NCBI GenBank assembly: GCA_964512995.1 | Contig: CAZELM010000012.1 | Coordinates: forward strand, 1 to 64,000 | Direction of reading: 5' to 3' | DNA from: CAZELM01 sp964512995 | Lineage (GTDB): Bacteria; CSSED10-310 | DNA: 64,000 nt | Notes under the pieces: model-generated | Seen by the model: only the letters and a program-made list of their open reading frames with translations | Database searches by the model: none | What the model was told of the DNA's origin: nothing | Program-made: the position numbers and the translations under genes | Shown: piece by piece, positions 1 through 8,057 of the stretch | Numbering within the stretch: position 1 is the stretch's first letter | Layout: every line of letters starts with the position of its first letter

Positions 1-1911
1 CTCCAACACCGACCAATACACCAACACTCACTCCTACCCCAACGAATACGCCAACCCTCACACCAACTCCTACCAATACACCGACCCGGACGCCCACTCC
101 AACGAATACACCAACACTCACTCCTACCCCGACGAATACGCCTACGCTGACTCCAACACCGACCAATACACCAACACTCACTCCTACCCCAACGAATACG
201 CCAACATTAACTCCGACTCCCACCAATACACCGACCCGGACGCCCACTCCAACGAATACACCAACGCTCACTCCTACCCCGACGAATACACCTACACTCA
301 CTCCTACCCCGACGAATACACCTACACTCACTCCTACCCCGACGAATACGCCTACGCTGACTCCAACACCTACAAATACACCGACATTAACGCCCACTCC
401 AACGAATACGCCAACTCAGACACCCACATTTACTCCGACACACACACCGACATGGACTCCAACCCCAACAAATACTCCAACGCAAACACCAACATTGACT
501 CCGACATATACGCCAACATGGACACCAACGAATACGCCGACATACACACCGACACTGACGCCTACGCCGACGAATACACCAACGCTCACACCAACTCCGA
601 CCAATACACCCACTCTGACACCCACGCCGACGAATACGCCAACCCTTACTCCGACTCCCACCAACACACCAACATTGACCCCAACCCCAACGAATACACC
701 AACGCTCACACCAACTCCCACCAATACACCCACTCTGACGCCCACGCCGACGAATACGCCGACCCTTACACCGACTCCCACCAATACACCAACATTGACT
801 CCGACATTAACTCCGACTCCCACCAACACGCCAACATTGACTCCGACATTAACTCCGACTCCCACCAACACGCCAACATTGACCCCAACCCCAACGAATA
901 CGCCAACCCTCACACCAACTCCGACCAATACACCCACTCTGACGCCCACGCCGACGAATACGCCAACCCTTACTCCGACTCCCACCAATACACCGACTGA
1001 TACGCCGACATTAACTCCGACACCCACCAACACACCAACATTGACCCCAACCCCAACGAATACACCAACACTCACACCGACACCGACCAATACACCCACT
1101 CTGACGCCCACGCCGACGAATACGCCAACCCTTACTCCGACTCCCACCAATACACCGACTGATACGCCGACATTAACCCCGACTCCCACCAACACACCAA
1201 CATTGACTCCAACCCCAACGAATACACCAACGCTCACACCGACACCCACCAATACACCCACTTACACACCCACCAACACACCAACCGACACGCCAACATT
1301 GACTCCGACACCGACCAACACGCCGACTGAAACACCCACCAACACGCCAACCGACACGCCAACACTGACTCCGACACCGACCAACACGCCGACTGAAACA
1401 CCCACCAACACGCCAACCGANNNNNNNNNNNNNNNNNNNNNNNNNNNNNNNNNNNNNNNNNNNNNNNNNNNNNNNNNNNNNNNNNNNNNNNNNNNNNNNN
1501 NNNNNNNNNNNNNNNNNNNNCACGCCAACATTGACTCCGACACCGACCAACACGCCGACTGAAACGCCCACCAACACACCAACCGACACGCCAACATTGA
1601 CTCCGACACCGACCAATACGCCGACTGAAACACCCACCAACACGCCAACCGACACGCCGACTCCGACACCGACTGATACGCCAACGCCAACGCCCACACC
1701 CACTGACACACCGACCGCAACGCCCACGGATACTCCGACATCTACACCAACCGACACACCGACTCCGACGCCGACTGATACGCCAACACCAACACCAACA
1801 CCCACTGACACACCAACGCCATTGCCAACCGATACACCAACACCGACGTCAACACCGACCGATACCCCAACGCCAATACCGACAGACACACCCACTTCAA
1901 CCCCGACACCG
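1..1911 (+). repeat. Thr-Pro-coding tandem repeat tract
   Basis: The DNA is a long in-frame tandem array. From base 3 to about 1260 the dominant period is 30 bp, encoding PTPTNTPTLT. From about 1260 to 1650 a longer 66-bp period appears, encoding a 22-residue unit with NTPTETPTNTPTDTPT. After 1650 the units become PTDTPTPTPT-like and less regular. Wobble positions vary between copies, so the tract is kept by selection on the protein as well as by slippage. The opposite strand is also open (Val-Gly repeats); that is a shadow. Confidence 0.95.
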
Positions 1912-2679
1912 ATATGCCGTAACACCGGCGATGTCAGCCAGGATGGGATGGTTTCAGCGGGAGATGCGCAGCAAGCCTTCTACATTGCTCTTGGAACATA
2001 CATCCCGACGGCCGAAGAATATTGTGCTGCGGATTGTAATGGGGATGGTCTTGTTTCAGCGGGAGATGCTCAGGGAATCTTCTATCTGGCTCTGGGAATC
2101 GGAAGCTGTGTCGATCCGATCCTGACGAAGCAGGAACCGGTTCCACAGAAGGTTGTTTCAGAGGCGAATGTTATCTGGATCGAAGAAGGTGCTGACAGCA
2201 ATCGCAATCTCGTTCGGATTGTTATCGGGATCGCCAATCAGGAAACGGATGTTGACGCGTTCACGTTTGATCTGACCTATGATGCTTCGAGGCTGAAATA
2301 CCAGAAGTGTGAATCCGGTGATCTGAATCCGGACTGGATCCTGTTCGATTGCATCGAAAATGCTCCAGGAACGATTCGAACAGGCGCATTTGCCATTCAT
2401 CCTGTTCCAAAGGAGAGCGATGGATCACTGGTTATTTTCACGTTCGAAGTGATCTCAGATAGTTGGAGTGTGGGTCGTGACAGGAATTTCACGATCAGTC
2501 GGCTGATGGATGATCTTCAGGGCTTCACCATCGAAGATGCGTCCGTCCATGCTCGTCAACTACCCAAACCGTTATTCAACCGTAATGCGACACGCGATGA
2601 GTATCAGGCGCGAGTTGTTCCATCAACAGGTTTTGCTGATATCGGCATTATGGTATTCATTCTCAGCGCATTATCGTAA
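1..2679 (+). CDS. Thr-Pro linker / dockerin / cohesin-like surface protein (5' partial)
   Basis: The frame is open from the left window edge (first full codon at base 3), so the N-terminus is missing. About 630 codons encode a Thr-Pro linker of PTPTNTPTLT-type repeats. Two dockerin-type EF-hand repeats follow (about bases 1915-2110), with calcium loops DVSQDGMVSAGD and DCNGDGLVSAGD. A cohesin-like beta domain comes next (about 2160-2560: VDAFTFDLTYD, DWILFDC, GAFAIHP), then a short hydrophobic tail. The product is probably exported and surface-associated; dockerins normally bind cohesins in protein assemblies. The frame is 0 before the N run at 1421-1520 and +1 after it, which fits a placeholder gap whose true length is a multiple of three rather than a frameshift. 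The C-terminal tail stops abruptly without the basic residues seen in the neighbour. The family calls rest on motif reading. Confidence 0.8.
1421..1520. other. Assembly gap (100 N)
   Basis: Exactly 100 undetermined bases lie inside the Thr-Pro repeat. The round length suggests a scaffold placeholder caused by repeat collapse. The reading frame shifts by one across it, so the true missing length should be a multiple of three if the gene is intact. Confidence 0.97.
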
Positions 2680-2720
2680 GATTTGGAATTATCCGAATCC
2701 AATCGGTAGTTGAGTGATAG

Positions 2721-2752
2721 AAACCCCTCCAGACCCGGAGGGGTTTTTTTTA
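2721..2752 (+). terminator. Intrinsic terminator after the dockerin/cohesin gene
   Basis: A GC-rich hairpin AACCCCTCC / GGAGGGGTT with a short loop is followed directly by eight T. It lies 42 bases after the stop codon. The same stem recurs at 3776-3804. Confidence 0.92.
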
Positions 2753-2790
2753 ATGTCTGCGGTTTTTTGATTTCAATCAGCAAGTAGCTG

Positions 2791-2818
2791 TTGACAAACG
2801 AATGTTATGGGTTATACT
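2791..2818 (+). promoter_or_regulatory. Sigma-70-type promoter for the second cohesin-like gene
   Basis: TTGACA (2791-2796) and TATACT (2813-2818) are separated by 16 bases, directly downstream of a terminator and about 280 bases before the start codon of the next gene. The predicted transcript therefore has a long 5' leader. The rest of the 417-base gap (2680-3096) is AT-rich and holds no gene. Confidence 0.65.
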
Positions 2819-3013
2819 TCTACTTGTTTATATGTGGCTCTTTTTTATTATTGATCAATTCAGTTTGACTAAGCATTGGATATTTGCTAACATCATGATG
2901 TATCTTTTTTCAAACGAAAAAACTGATATAATTTAAGATCATGATCATGTTGAATGTGAGACATCAGAGCGTTAATTCAAAGATATTGAGCGATCATCTA
3001 AATTGTTCTTGTT

Positions 3014-3052
3014 GTGAGGAAAGACCTCATGATGGATAACTTCGGTGCCATC
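3014..3052 (+). promoter_or_regulatory. Structured 5' leader: two adjacent hairpins
   Basis: In the long leader of the next gene, TGAGG-AAAGA-CCTCA (3015-3029) is followed immediately by GATGG (3031-3035) pairing with CCATC (3048-3052), which encloses an AC-TTCG-GT tetraloop. The second hairpin ends 32 bases before the AAGGAGG ribosome binding site. It does not match a riboswitch consensus I know. A role as a regulatory or mRNA-stabilising element is inference. Confidence 0.4.
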
Positions 3053-3096
3053 CCCTGATGGCGAATTGGCAATTAAAGCAAGTTAAGGAGGAAGCT

Positions 3097-3753
3097 ATGC
3101 TGAAAAAATTGGGATTTTACTCTTGGATTTGGTGTTTGGCGCTGCTGGCATCCGGTACCTGTATGGCTGCAAATACGATCTGGACATCAGCCTACGAGGG
3201 TAACACAGGAGATTCCATTCAGGTGGTTATTGGACTGACCAATGACTCAGTTGCTGTGGATGGATTCACGTTTGATCTGGCGTTTGACCCCAGTATGCTC
3301 ACATACGTGAGCTGTGCACGTGGAACGTTGAATCCTGGCTGGATTCTGTTTGACTGCAACAGCCCATCACCGGGTATTGTCCGCGCTGGCGCATTTGGAC
3401 TCTCCGCGATTCCCGCTGGCAGCAATGGTTCATTCGTTCTGATCAACTTCACGGTCACTTGTGGAGCATGCACAGACGGTCAAGTCAGCGCTCTGACCAT
3501 TCAGAGATTGCTGGACGATCTCTCCACATTCACACCTGTCCCTGGCACATTCACATTCCGCATTCCACCCACACCCACACCGACCTTCACACCGACTCCA
3601 ATCCCGACTGACACACCTATCCCGACCGCCACACCGACTCCAGAAGTAACACCGACACCGGCCCCCATCCCCGCCACCGATCCGGTTGGTCTGGGCATCA
3701 TCATTCTGGTTATCAGCGGTATCTTGGGTCTGAGTTCATTCCGACGCAAATAA
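3097..3753 (+). CDS. Secreted cohesin-like protein with C-terminal membrane anchor
   Basis: 218 residues. The ATG at 3097 is chosen because AAGGAGG (3085-3091) lies five bases upstream and the protein then begins with a clean signal peptide (MLKKLGFYSWIWCLALLASG, cut near ANTIW). One cohesin-like domain follows (about residues 26-150: VDGFTFDLAFDPSML, LNPGWILFDC, GAFGLSAIP). A Thr-Pro linker, a hydrophobic segment (GLGIIILVISGILGLSS) and a basic FRRK end resemble sorting or anchor tails of surface proteins. The domain is clearly paralogous to that of the preceding protein (shared LNPxWILFDC, GAF and RLxDDLxxFT blocks). Likely role: a surface-anchored docking or adhesion module. The family assignment is by motif and the binding partner is unknown. 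Confidence 0.85.
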   Translation: MLKKLGFYSWIWCLALLASGTCMAANTIWTSAYEGNTGDSIQVVIGLTNDSVAVDGFTFDLAFDPSMLTYVSCARGTLNPGWILFDCNSPSPGIVRAGAFGLSAIPAGSNGSFVLINFTVTCGACTDGQVSALTIQRLLDDLSTFTPVPGTFTFRIPPTPTPTFTPTPIPTDTPIPTATPTPEVTPTPAPIPATDPVGLGIIILVISGILGLSSFRRK

Positions 3754-3775
3754 CCGATACCTACCTGTTCATTAG

Positions 3776-3804
3776 AACCCCTCCATCACCGGAGGGGTTT
3801 TTTT
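3776..3804 (+). terminator. Intrinsic terminator after the second cohesin-like gene
   Basis: The AACCCCTCC stem pairs with GGAGGGGTT across a CATCACC-type loop and is followed by seven T. It is nearly identical to the terminator at 2721-2752, consistent with duplication of the gene and its 3' end. Confidence 0.92.
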
Positions 3805-3842
3805 ATGCTGCCAACCTCTTCCGCACAACCGAAACGCGAGGG

Positions 3843-3953
3843 ATTGGTCACCCTCATCCATGATCCAACGCACATCCTGAACGCGTATTATTGACCGCCA
3901 TCATCCATAACCCAACGTACATCCTGAGCGCGTATGATTGACCACCCTCATCC
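3843..3953. repeat. 47-bp non-coding tandem repeat (about 2.4 copies)
   Basis: Copies begin with ATTGGTC or ATTGACC at 3843, 3890 and 3937, spaced exactly 47 bp apart. Each holds CATCC, CCAACG and ACATCCTGA[AG]CGCGTAT blocks, and the third copy is partial. Short frames cross the repeat but none has a ribosome binding site or recognisable product. The whole 3754-4192 interval has no convincing gene. Confidence 0.75.
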
Positions 3954-3958
3954 TCAGT

Positions 3959-4045
3959 CCTTCTCCCGAGGGGAGAAGGAGGGAAGAATGCTGGTTTATG
4001 CTGGATACTTCTTCGCCCTCTCCCAGCTTTGCGGCCGGGAGAGGG
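3959..4045. repeat. Paired palindromic intergenic element
   Basis: There are two strong inverted repeats: CCTTCTCCC-GAG-GGGAGAAGG (3959-3979) and CCCTCTCCC (4016-4024) pairing with GGGAGAGGG (4037-4045). They have related arm sequences and are preceded by CCCTCATCCT. This is the look of a dispersed REP/MITE-like intergenic element. No transposase is present. Confidence 0.6.
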
Positions 4046-4192
4046 TCGCCGGCCGATCCAACAGGGATCATTCCGCACAAGCAGGAGTCGGCGGGGTGAA
4101 GGAAACATGCAGGGAATCCCGAAGGCGATTTATGGGCCACCCTCATCGTCGATCCTCCTGCCGGGGGAATGAGGACATGCGGAACTGACCGG

Positions 4193-5071
4193 TCAGATCT
4201 GGCCAGCGATGACCATGATGCTGATACTCCACAGAAACAGATTAATGATCATCGGGATGTCCACAAGGACTGCAATCTCTGCTCCCAACGATAAATCTTT
4301 TTTGTATACCATGTAGATGTATCTCAGGATTCCGAACAGAACGAACGGTGCAGAGTACACTAAATCCGTTGATTCAATCATATGAATGGTCCGTTCTGAA
4401 ATCGTGTACAATACATATGCGATGAATGCAGATGATGTCACAACCGCCATCATCTGATCCAGCAAATTGATCGAATATCCGGTTGTCAAAGCACGGTTGG
4501 TTTCCGGATCATCACGTGAAACAATCATCTCATTCCGGCGTTTTCCCAATGCAACCACCAGAGACAGAAGAAATGCACATCCGACCAACCACGGGGACAA
4601 CTCCACTGGCGGATATAAAACCTCGACACCCGCGATCGCTTTCAGGCTGAATTCAGTGGCTAAACTCACGACATCCAGGATGATCTGTCGTGAGAAAGAC
4701 AGCTCGTGAGCGCAGGCGATCAGAAAACAGACAGCCGCGATTACTCCAAAGGAGGGACGGGTGAATGAAATCAGAACCGTGGACCAGAACAACCAAATGA
4801 TCCATTTCGGAAATTTTCCATGCAAGGTCAGAAAAATAAACTGCCACTCCCCTTTTTCCCGTTGAACGAGATTGGCAGTAAACATGATGACATAGGAATA
4901 GATACATAATATGACGTAAGCCATGAACGATAACAACAATGCCCATGGGTTCATCAATTGATGGGAGAAAAAAACTCCTGCGAAAACCACACTGTTCTGA
5001 ATGAGTTGGCGCTTACATGCGTTTCGTATGTCTGGAATATTATCACGGTGTACCATCGCTGCATGCTCCAT
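4193..5071 (-). CDS. UbiA-family (decaprenyl-phosphate phosphoribosyltransferase-like) membrane protein, probably catalytically degenerate
   Basis: 292 residues from ATG 5071 (AGGA four bases upstream). A longer start at 5113 and a shorter one at 5056 are also in frame, and all overlap the upstream methyltransferase. The protein has eight or nine membrane segments. The second half matches DPPR-synthase-like UbiA proteins: LDVVSLATEFSLKAIAGV, LSPWLVGCAFLLSLVVALGK, KRRNEM and NLLDQMM. The N-terminal block RQLIQNSVVFAGVFFS resembles the family's RPxQWxKNxxVFA, with Lys replaced by Gln. The first Asp-rich motif (NDxxDxxxD), which binds the Mg-diphosphate, is absent where it should be; the sequence there reads FTANLVQREKGEW. 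The protein may be a pseudoenzyme or have another role in the glycan cluster. It is the last gene of the minus-strand run. Confidence 0.7.
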   Translation of the reverse strand: MEHAAMVHRDNIPDIRNACKRQLIQNSVVFAGVFFSHQLMNPWALLLSFMAYVILCIYSYVIMFTANLVQREKGEWQFIFLTLHGKFPKWIIWLFWSTVLISFTRPSFGVIAAVCFLIACAHELSFSRQIILDVVSLATEFSLKAIAGVEVLYPPVELSPWLVGCAFLLSLVVALGKRRNEMIVSRDDPETNRALTTGYSINLLDQMMAVVTSSAFIAYVLYTISERTIHMIESTDLVYSAPFVLFGILRYIYMVYKKDLSLGAEIAVLVDIPMIINLFLWSISIMVIAGQI

Positions 5072-5819
5072 TGAGTCCTGGATCGTTATTGGGTTTTTCT
5101 GCGATGACCGCATATCCCAGCGTGATCGCTTTTTCCGTATCCAGACAATCCAGAATCGACAGCACGGGCGGCCAGATCAATACGAAAACAAGCGCTGAAA
5201 TCAGTTGAGCCGGTGCCAGCATCCATTTCACCCATCGTTGTCTGCCTGAAGGGAAAAGGTAGTGATAAACCCACATTGACATCACTGCCATAAATGTAAA
5301 ATACCCCCCTCTCGGTTGAATCGTGACAATCCGGAATCCGTTCTTTTCCAACAGATACCGCAATCCAAACTGCGTAAAACGAAAGAAATCAAACGGCTGC
5401 TGATGCTCTCCGAATCCTTGGGGTGCAGACAGATACACGCGCCCACCGGGTCTGAGTATCCGGTACATTTCGGAGATAATACATCCTGGTTCGGGAACAT
5501 GTTCCAGAACCTGGGTGGAGAGCACTGCATCGAACGAATTGGAAACAAAGGGGAGTGAATCCACCGATCCGATCACATCCAGATGCGTATAATCCCATGT
5601 TTTTTCTCCGAGCGCAAAATCGATTGAAACGTATTTTTTCCCCTGAAAAAATCGGCGATACGGACACTGACCGGCTCCGGAATCCAAAATCCGAGATCCG
5701 GGTGGAATTTCCTGAGCCGCCTGTATCACGAGCTTGCGAATACTGGAACCTTCCAGATCAATTCGATCGATCCACCATTGAGGCAGGACTGTTTTAATGA
5801 AAGTACGTAACCGCTCCAT
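5043..5819 (-). CDS. Class I SAM-dependent methyltransferase
   Basis: 258 residues. The SAM-binding motif I is seen as RILDSGAGQCPY, the acidic motif II as YVSIDFA, and the downstream motifs as FDAVLSTQVLEHVPEP and ILRPGGRVYLSAPQ, all typical of the Methyltransf_11 class. The C-terminal third holds hydrophobic stretches (about residues 165-215), unusual for a soluble methyltransferase and possibly membrane-associating. It sits seven bases from the next methyltransferase upstream and overlaps the UbiA-like gene, so it is part of the same transcript. A sugar or lipid-linked glycan substrate is inferred from context; the sequence does not show it. Confidence 0.85.
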   Translation of the reverse strand: MERLRTFIKTVLPQWWIDRIDLEGSSIRKLVIQAAQEIPPGSRILDSGAGQCPYRRFFQGKKYVSIDFALGEKTWDYTHLDVIGSVDSLPFVSNSFDAVLSTQVLEHVPEPGCIISEMYRILRPGGRVYLSAPQGFGEHQQPFDFFRFTQFGLRYLLEKNGFRIVTIQPRGGYFTFMAVMSMWVYHYLFPSGRQRWVKWMLAPAQLISALVFVLIWPPVLSILDCLDTEKAITLGYAVIAEKPNNDPGLNGACSDGTP

Positions 5820-5825
5820 GAATGG

Positions 5826-6533
5826 TCAACCCTGACACGGAATCAGTTTATAAATCGAATGAAAGGAGAACAGGTTCGGCCATAATCGAGCCAGCCGGAA
5901 TGACACTGCATCGATCGGCTTTTTCATTCCCGGGATTCGGCGCAGGAGATTGCTCCCGGGAAATCCAGTATCATTAATGACCGTTTCGGAGATCCGGTAG
6001 CCACAAGCCACCGCAAGCCGCCGGAAGGAATCCACCGTAAAGAAGCGAAGATGCGTCCAGTCCAGAATTCCGGTTTCAGTATATTCAAAGCGGCCCCTTA
6101 ACAAGCTCCAGCGCATTTCCCAGTAGGCGATGTTCGGAATGGAAACGAGGACGAACCCGTCAGGAGCGAGCATTCCATGGAATTGTTCCAGGATGAGCCC
6201 CGGTTCGCAAAGATGTTCCAAAACATCTCCACACAGTATCACATCATACCCGGTACCGGCTCGATCCAAAACACTGGATTCCGACACATCCCCCACGATC
6301 ACGTCATCGCATATTTTCCGGGCTTCCATTGCAGCATCCGCATCGATTTCAATGCCGGTGACGGTGCACCTGTTCTGACGGAGTAACTGAGAAACATAGC
6401 CCGTTGCGCAGCCCAGTTCCAAAATCCGTTTACTCTTCCCGGCCATTGCTGCCATTCGAATGTGAGTGGGAGCTGGACCATGTGTCCGGATCCACTCCAA
6501 CGCTGACTGTTTGACGTCTTCTCGATATCGCAT
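5826..6533 (-). CDS. Class I SAM-dependent methyltransferase
   Basis: 235 residues. Motif I is RILELGCATGYVS, motif II VTGIEID, and the catalytic region includes YDVILCGDVLEHLCEP and LAPDGFVLVSIPNIAYWEMR. The IPNIAYWEMRW and DWTHLRFFT blocks are typical of methyltransferases found beside glycosyltransferases in surface-polysaccharide loci. It differs from its neighbour at 5043-5819, so this is not a recent tandem duplication. It belongs to the minus-strand glycan cluster. Confidence 0.87.
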   Translation of the reverse strand: MRYREDVKQSALEWIRTHGPAPTHIRMAAMAGKSKRILELGCATGYVSQLLRQNRCTVTGIEIDADAAMEARKICDDVIVGDVSESSVLDRAGTGYDVILCGDVLEHLCEPGLILEQFHGMLAPDGFVLVSIPNIAYWEMRWSLLRGRFEYTETGILDWTHLRFFTVDSFRRLAVACGYRISETVINDTGFPGSNLLRRIPGMKKPIDAVSFRLARLWPNLFSFHSIYKLIPCQG

Positions 6534-6554
6534 CGGTTATTACATCCGTATTTT

Positions 6555-8057
6555 TCACATCCGATCATCATCGGGGCATGAATGGGATGGCTTGTTATCT
6601 TTTTCGAGCAGGAAACACAGCTTGGAGACCAATTCCTTTACCAACCCGGTAAATCCTTTCATTTTAAATAATTTCCATGCATACTGCCCCAGAACAATGG
6701 GATTTGTTGCCAAATGGATGATCTTCTTTCGTTTCGCCTGATTGATACAGGCAATGATATCATCAGGAGAACAATCCGGATAACGGATCACAGGAGATTC
6801 GGCACCATCGAAACGGCTCCAATCATCCGTCACAAGCCATCCATTTTGTTTCGCCAATTCGAAAAAATCGGTTCCGGGGAATGGCGTGGCAACAGAAAAT
6901 TGCGAGGTTGTGCATTTCAGACTGAAGGCAAATGCGAGCGTCTTTTCCATGCTCTTCCGCGTTTCACCAGGCAGACCAAACATGAAGGTCCCATGTGTAT
7001 ATAAGCCCAGTTTCTTACAATCCTGAACGAACCGTTGCACCTGTTTGATATCCAACTGTTTATGGATTGCTTTCATGAGTCCATCATCCGCGGTTTCAAC
7101 GCCGAATTTGAGCCCGATACATCCGGAATCCCTCATGATCTTCAATGTCTCGAAATCCACACGCGCATCGGCCATGCAGGACCAACTGATATTCAGGTTT
7201 CGATGGATGATGGCGCGGGATACCGCTCGTGCGTGTTCCGGGGAAGCCGTGAAGGATGAATCGTCAAAGTATATCTCCTGAGCATTGAAACGGGTGATCA
7301 CGAGGTCCATTTCATCGACCACGCTCTCCGGATTCCGAAGTCTCAGGGAAGGGGTATGATAAAAAACCGTTGATTCCAGACAGAAGATGCATTTATTCGG
7401 ACAGCCTCGGCTGGTTATAATACTGGCATTGGGAAATTTCTTGCACGATGGATCGGTATATCGACGCATCGGCAGTGAATCGCGTTCCGGGAATGGTAGC
7501 AAATCGATATTCTGGATGAGTGGACGGTTTGGATTTCGATGGATTTTCTGAGCTAGCCGCACGGATATGCCAGGAACGGACATCAAATCCCTACCCGAAT
7601 CGAGTGCCTGGATCAGATCCAGCAATGTTTCATCATATTCGCCGTGAAGTACAGCCAGAGCAGACGGGGCTTGTGTCAATACATCGACCGGCAACGCAGA
7701 TGCGTGAGGTCCGGAAAATACCTGATGCACCGGATACTCCCGGTTTAAAAGATCGGCGAAAGCCAGATCATGCTGAATGGACGGCGTTGATGTTTCGATG
7801 ACAACGAGATCCGGTCGAAATGTTTTGATGATCTGAAGCGTTTCCTGGATAGAATATTCACTGGCGATCGCATCGATGAGCTGTGTTTCAAATCCATTTT
7901 TTTTCAAGACTGCTGTTGAATAGGCCATCGCAAAAGGAAACGGGTAATAGGGAATCGTCTTCCGTCGGTTCCGGAGATGCGCCCAGCGAGCACCGGCCTT
8001 GACACCATAAGACTCTCTTGTGTTCATCCATGGAGAGTTCACAAGCAGTACTTTCAT
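6555..8057 (-). CDS. B12-binding-domain radical SAM protein
   Basis: 500 residues from ATG 8057, which shares its A with the TAA stop of the upstream GT2 gene (TAATG overlap). The longer frame to 8081 is less likely. An N-terminal Rossmann-like B12-binding domain (MKVLLVNSPW, FETQLIDAIA, VVIETSTPSI) is followed by a radical SAM core with the cluster motif RGCPNKCIFC near residue 215, then FDDSSFT and GLKFGVETAD. The C-terminal 90 residues are family-specific. Such enzymes perform methylation, C-C bond formation or other difficult chemistry on lipids and sugars; the substrate is unknown. The neighbours are glycosyltransferases and methyltransferases, suggesting modification of a lipid-linked glycan. 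Confidence 0.85.
   Translation of the reverse strand: MKVLLVNSPWMNTRESYGVKAGARWAHLRNRRKTIPYYPFPFAMAYSTAVLKKNGFETQLIDAIASEYSIQETLQIIKTFRPDLVVIETSTPSIQHDLAFADLLNREYPVHQVFSGPHASALPVDVLTQAPSALAVLHGEYDETLLDLIQALDSGRDLMSVPGISVRLAQKIHRNPNRPLIQNIDLLPFPERDSLPMRRYTDPSCKKFPNASIITSRGCPNKCIFCLESTVFYHTPSLRLRNPESVVDEMDLVITRFNAQEIYFDDSSFTASPEHARAVSRAIIHRNLNISWSCMADARVDFETLKIMRDSGCIGLKFGVETADDGLMKAIHKQLDIKQVQRFVQDCKKLGLYTHGTFMFGLPGETRKSMEKTLAFAFSLKCTTSQFSVATPFPGTDFFELAKQNGWLVTDDWSRFDGAESPVIRYPDCSPDDIIACINQAKRKKIIHLATNPIVLGQYAWKLFKMKGFTGLVKELVSKLCFLLEKDNKPSHSCPDDDRM

Noticed and set aside
416..1261. Minus-strand reading frame of Val-Gly repeats opposite the Thr-Pro tract
   Set aside because: It is the complement of the Thr-Pro codons. 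The plus frame continues into dockerin and cohesin-like domains, while the minus frame has no start signal or domain.
3014..3052. Cyclic-di-GMP riboswitch in the leader of the second cohesin-like gene
   Set aside because: The conserved GEMM segments could not be found; only two simple hairpins are present.
3650..3753. PEP-CTERM/exosortase sorting signal
   Set aside because: The hydrophobic segment and RRK end fit the general form, but the Pro-Glu-Pro motif is absent, so only a membrane anchor is claimed.
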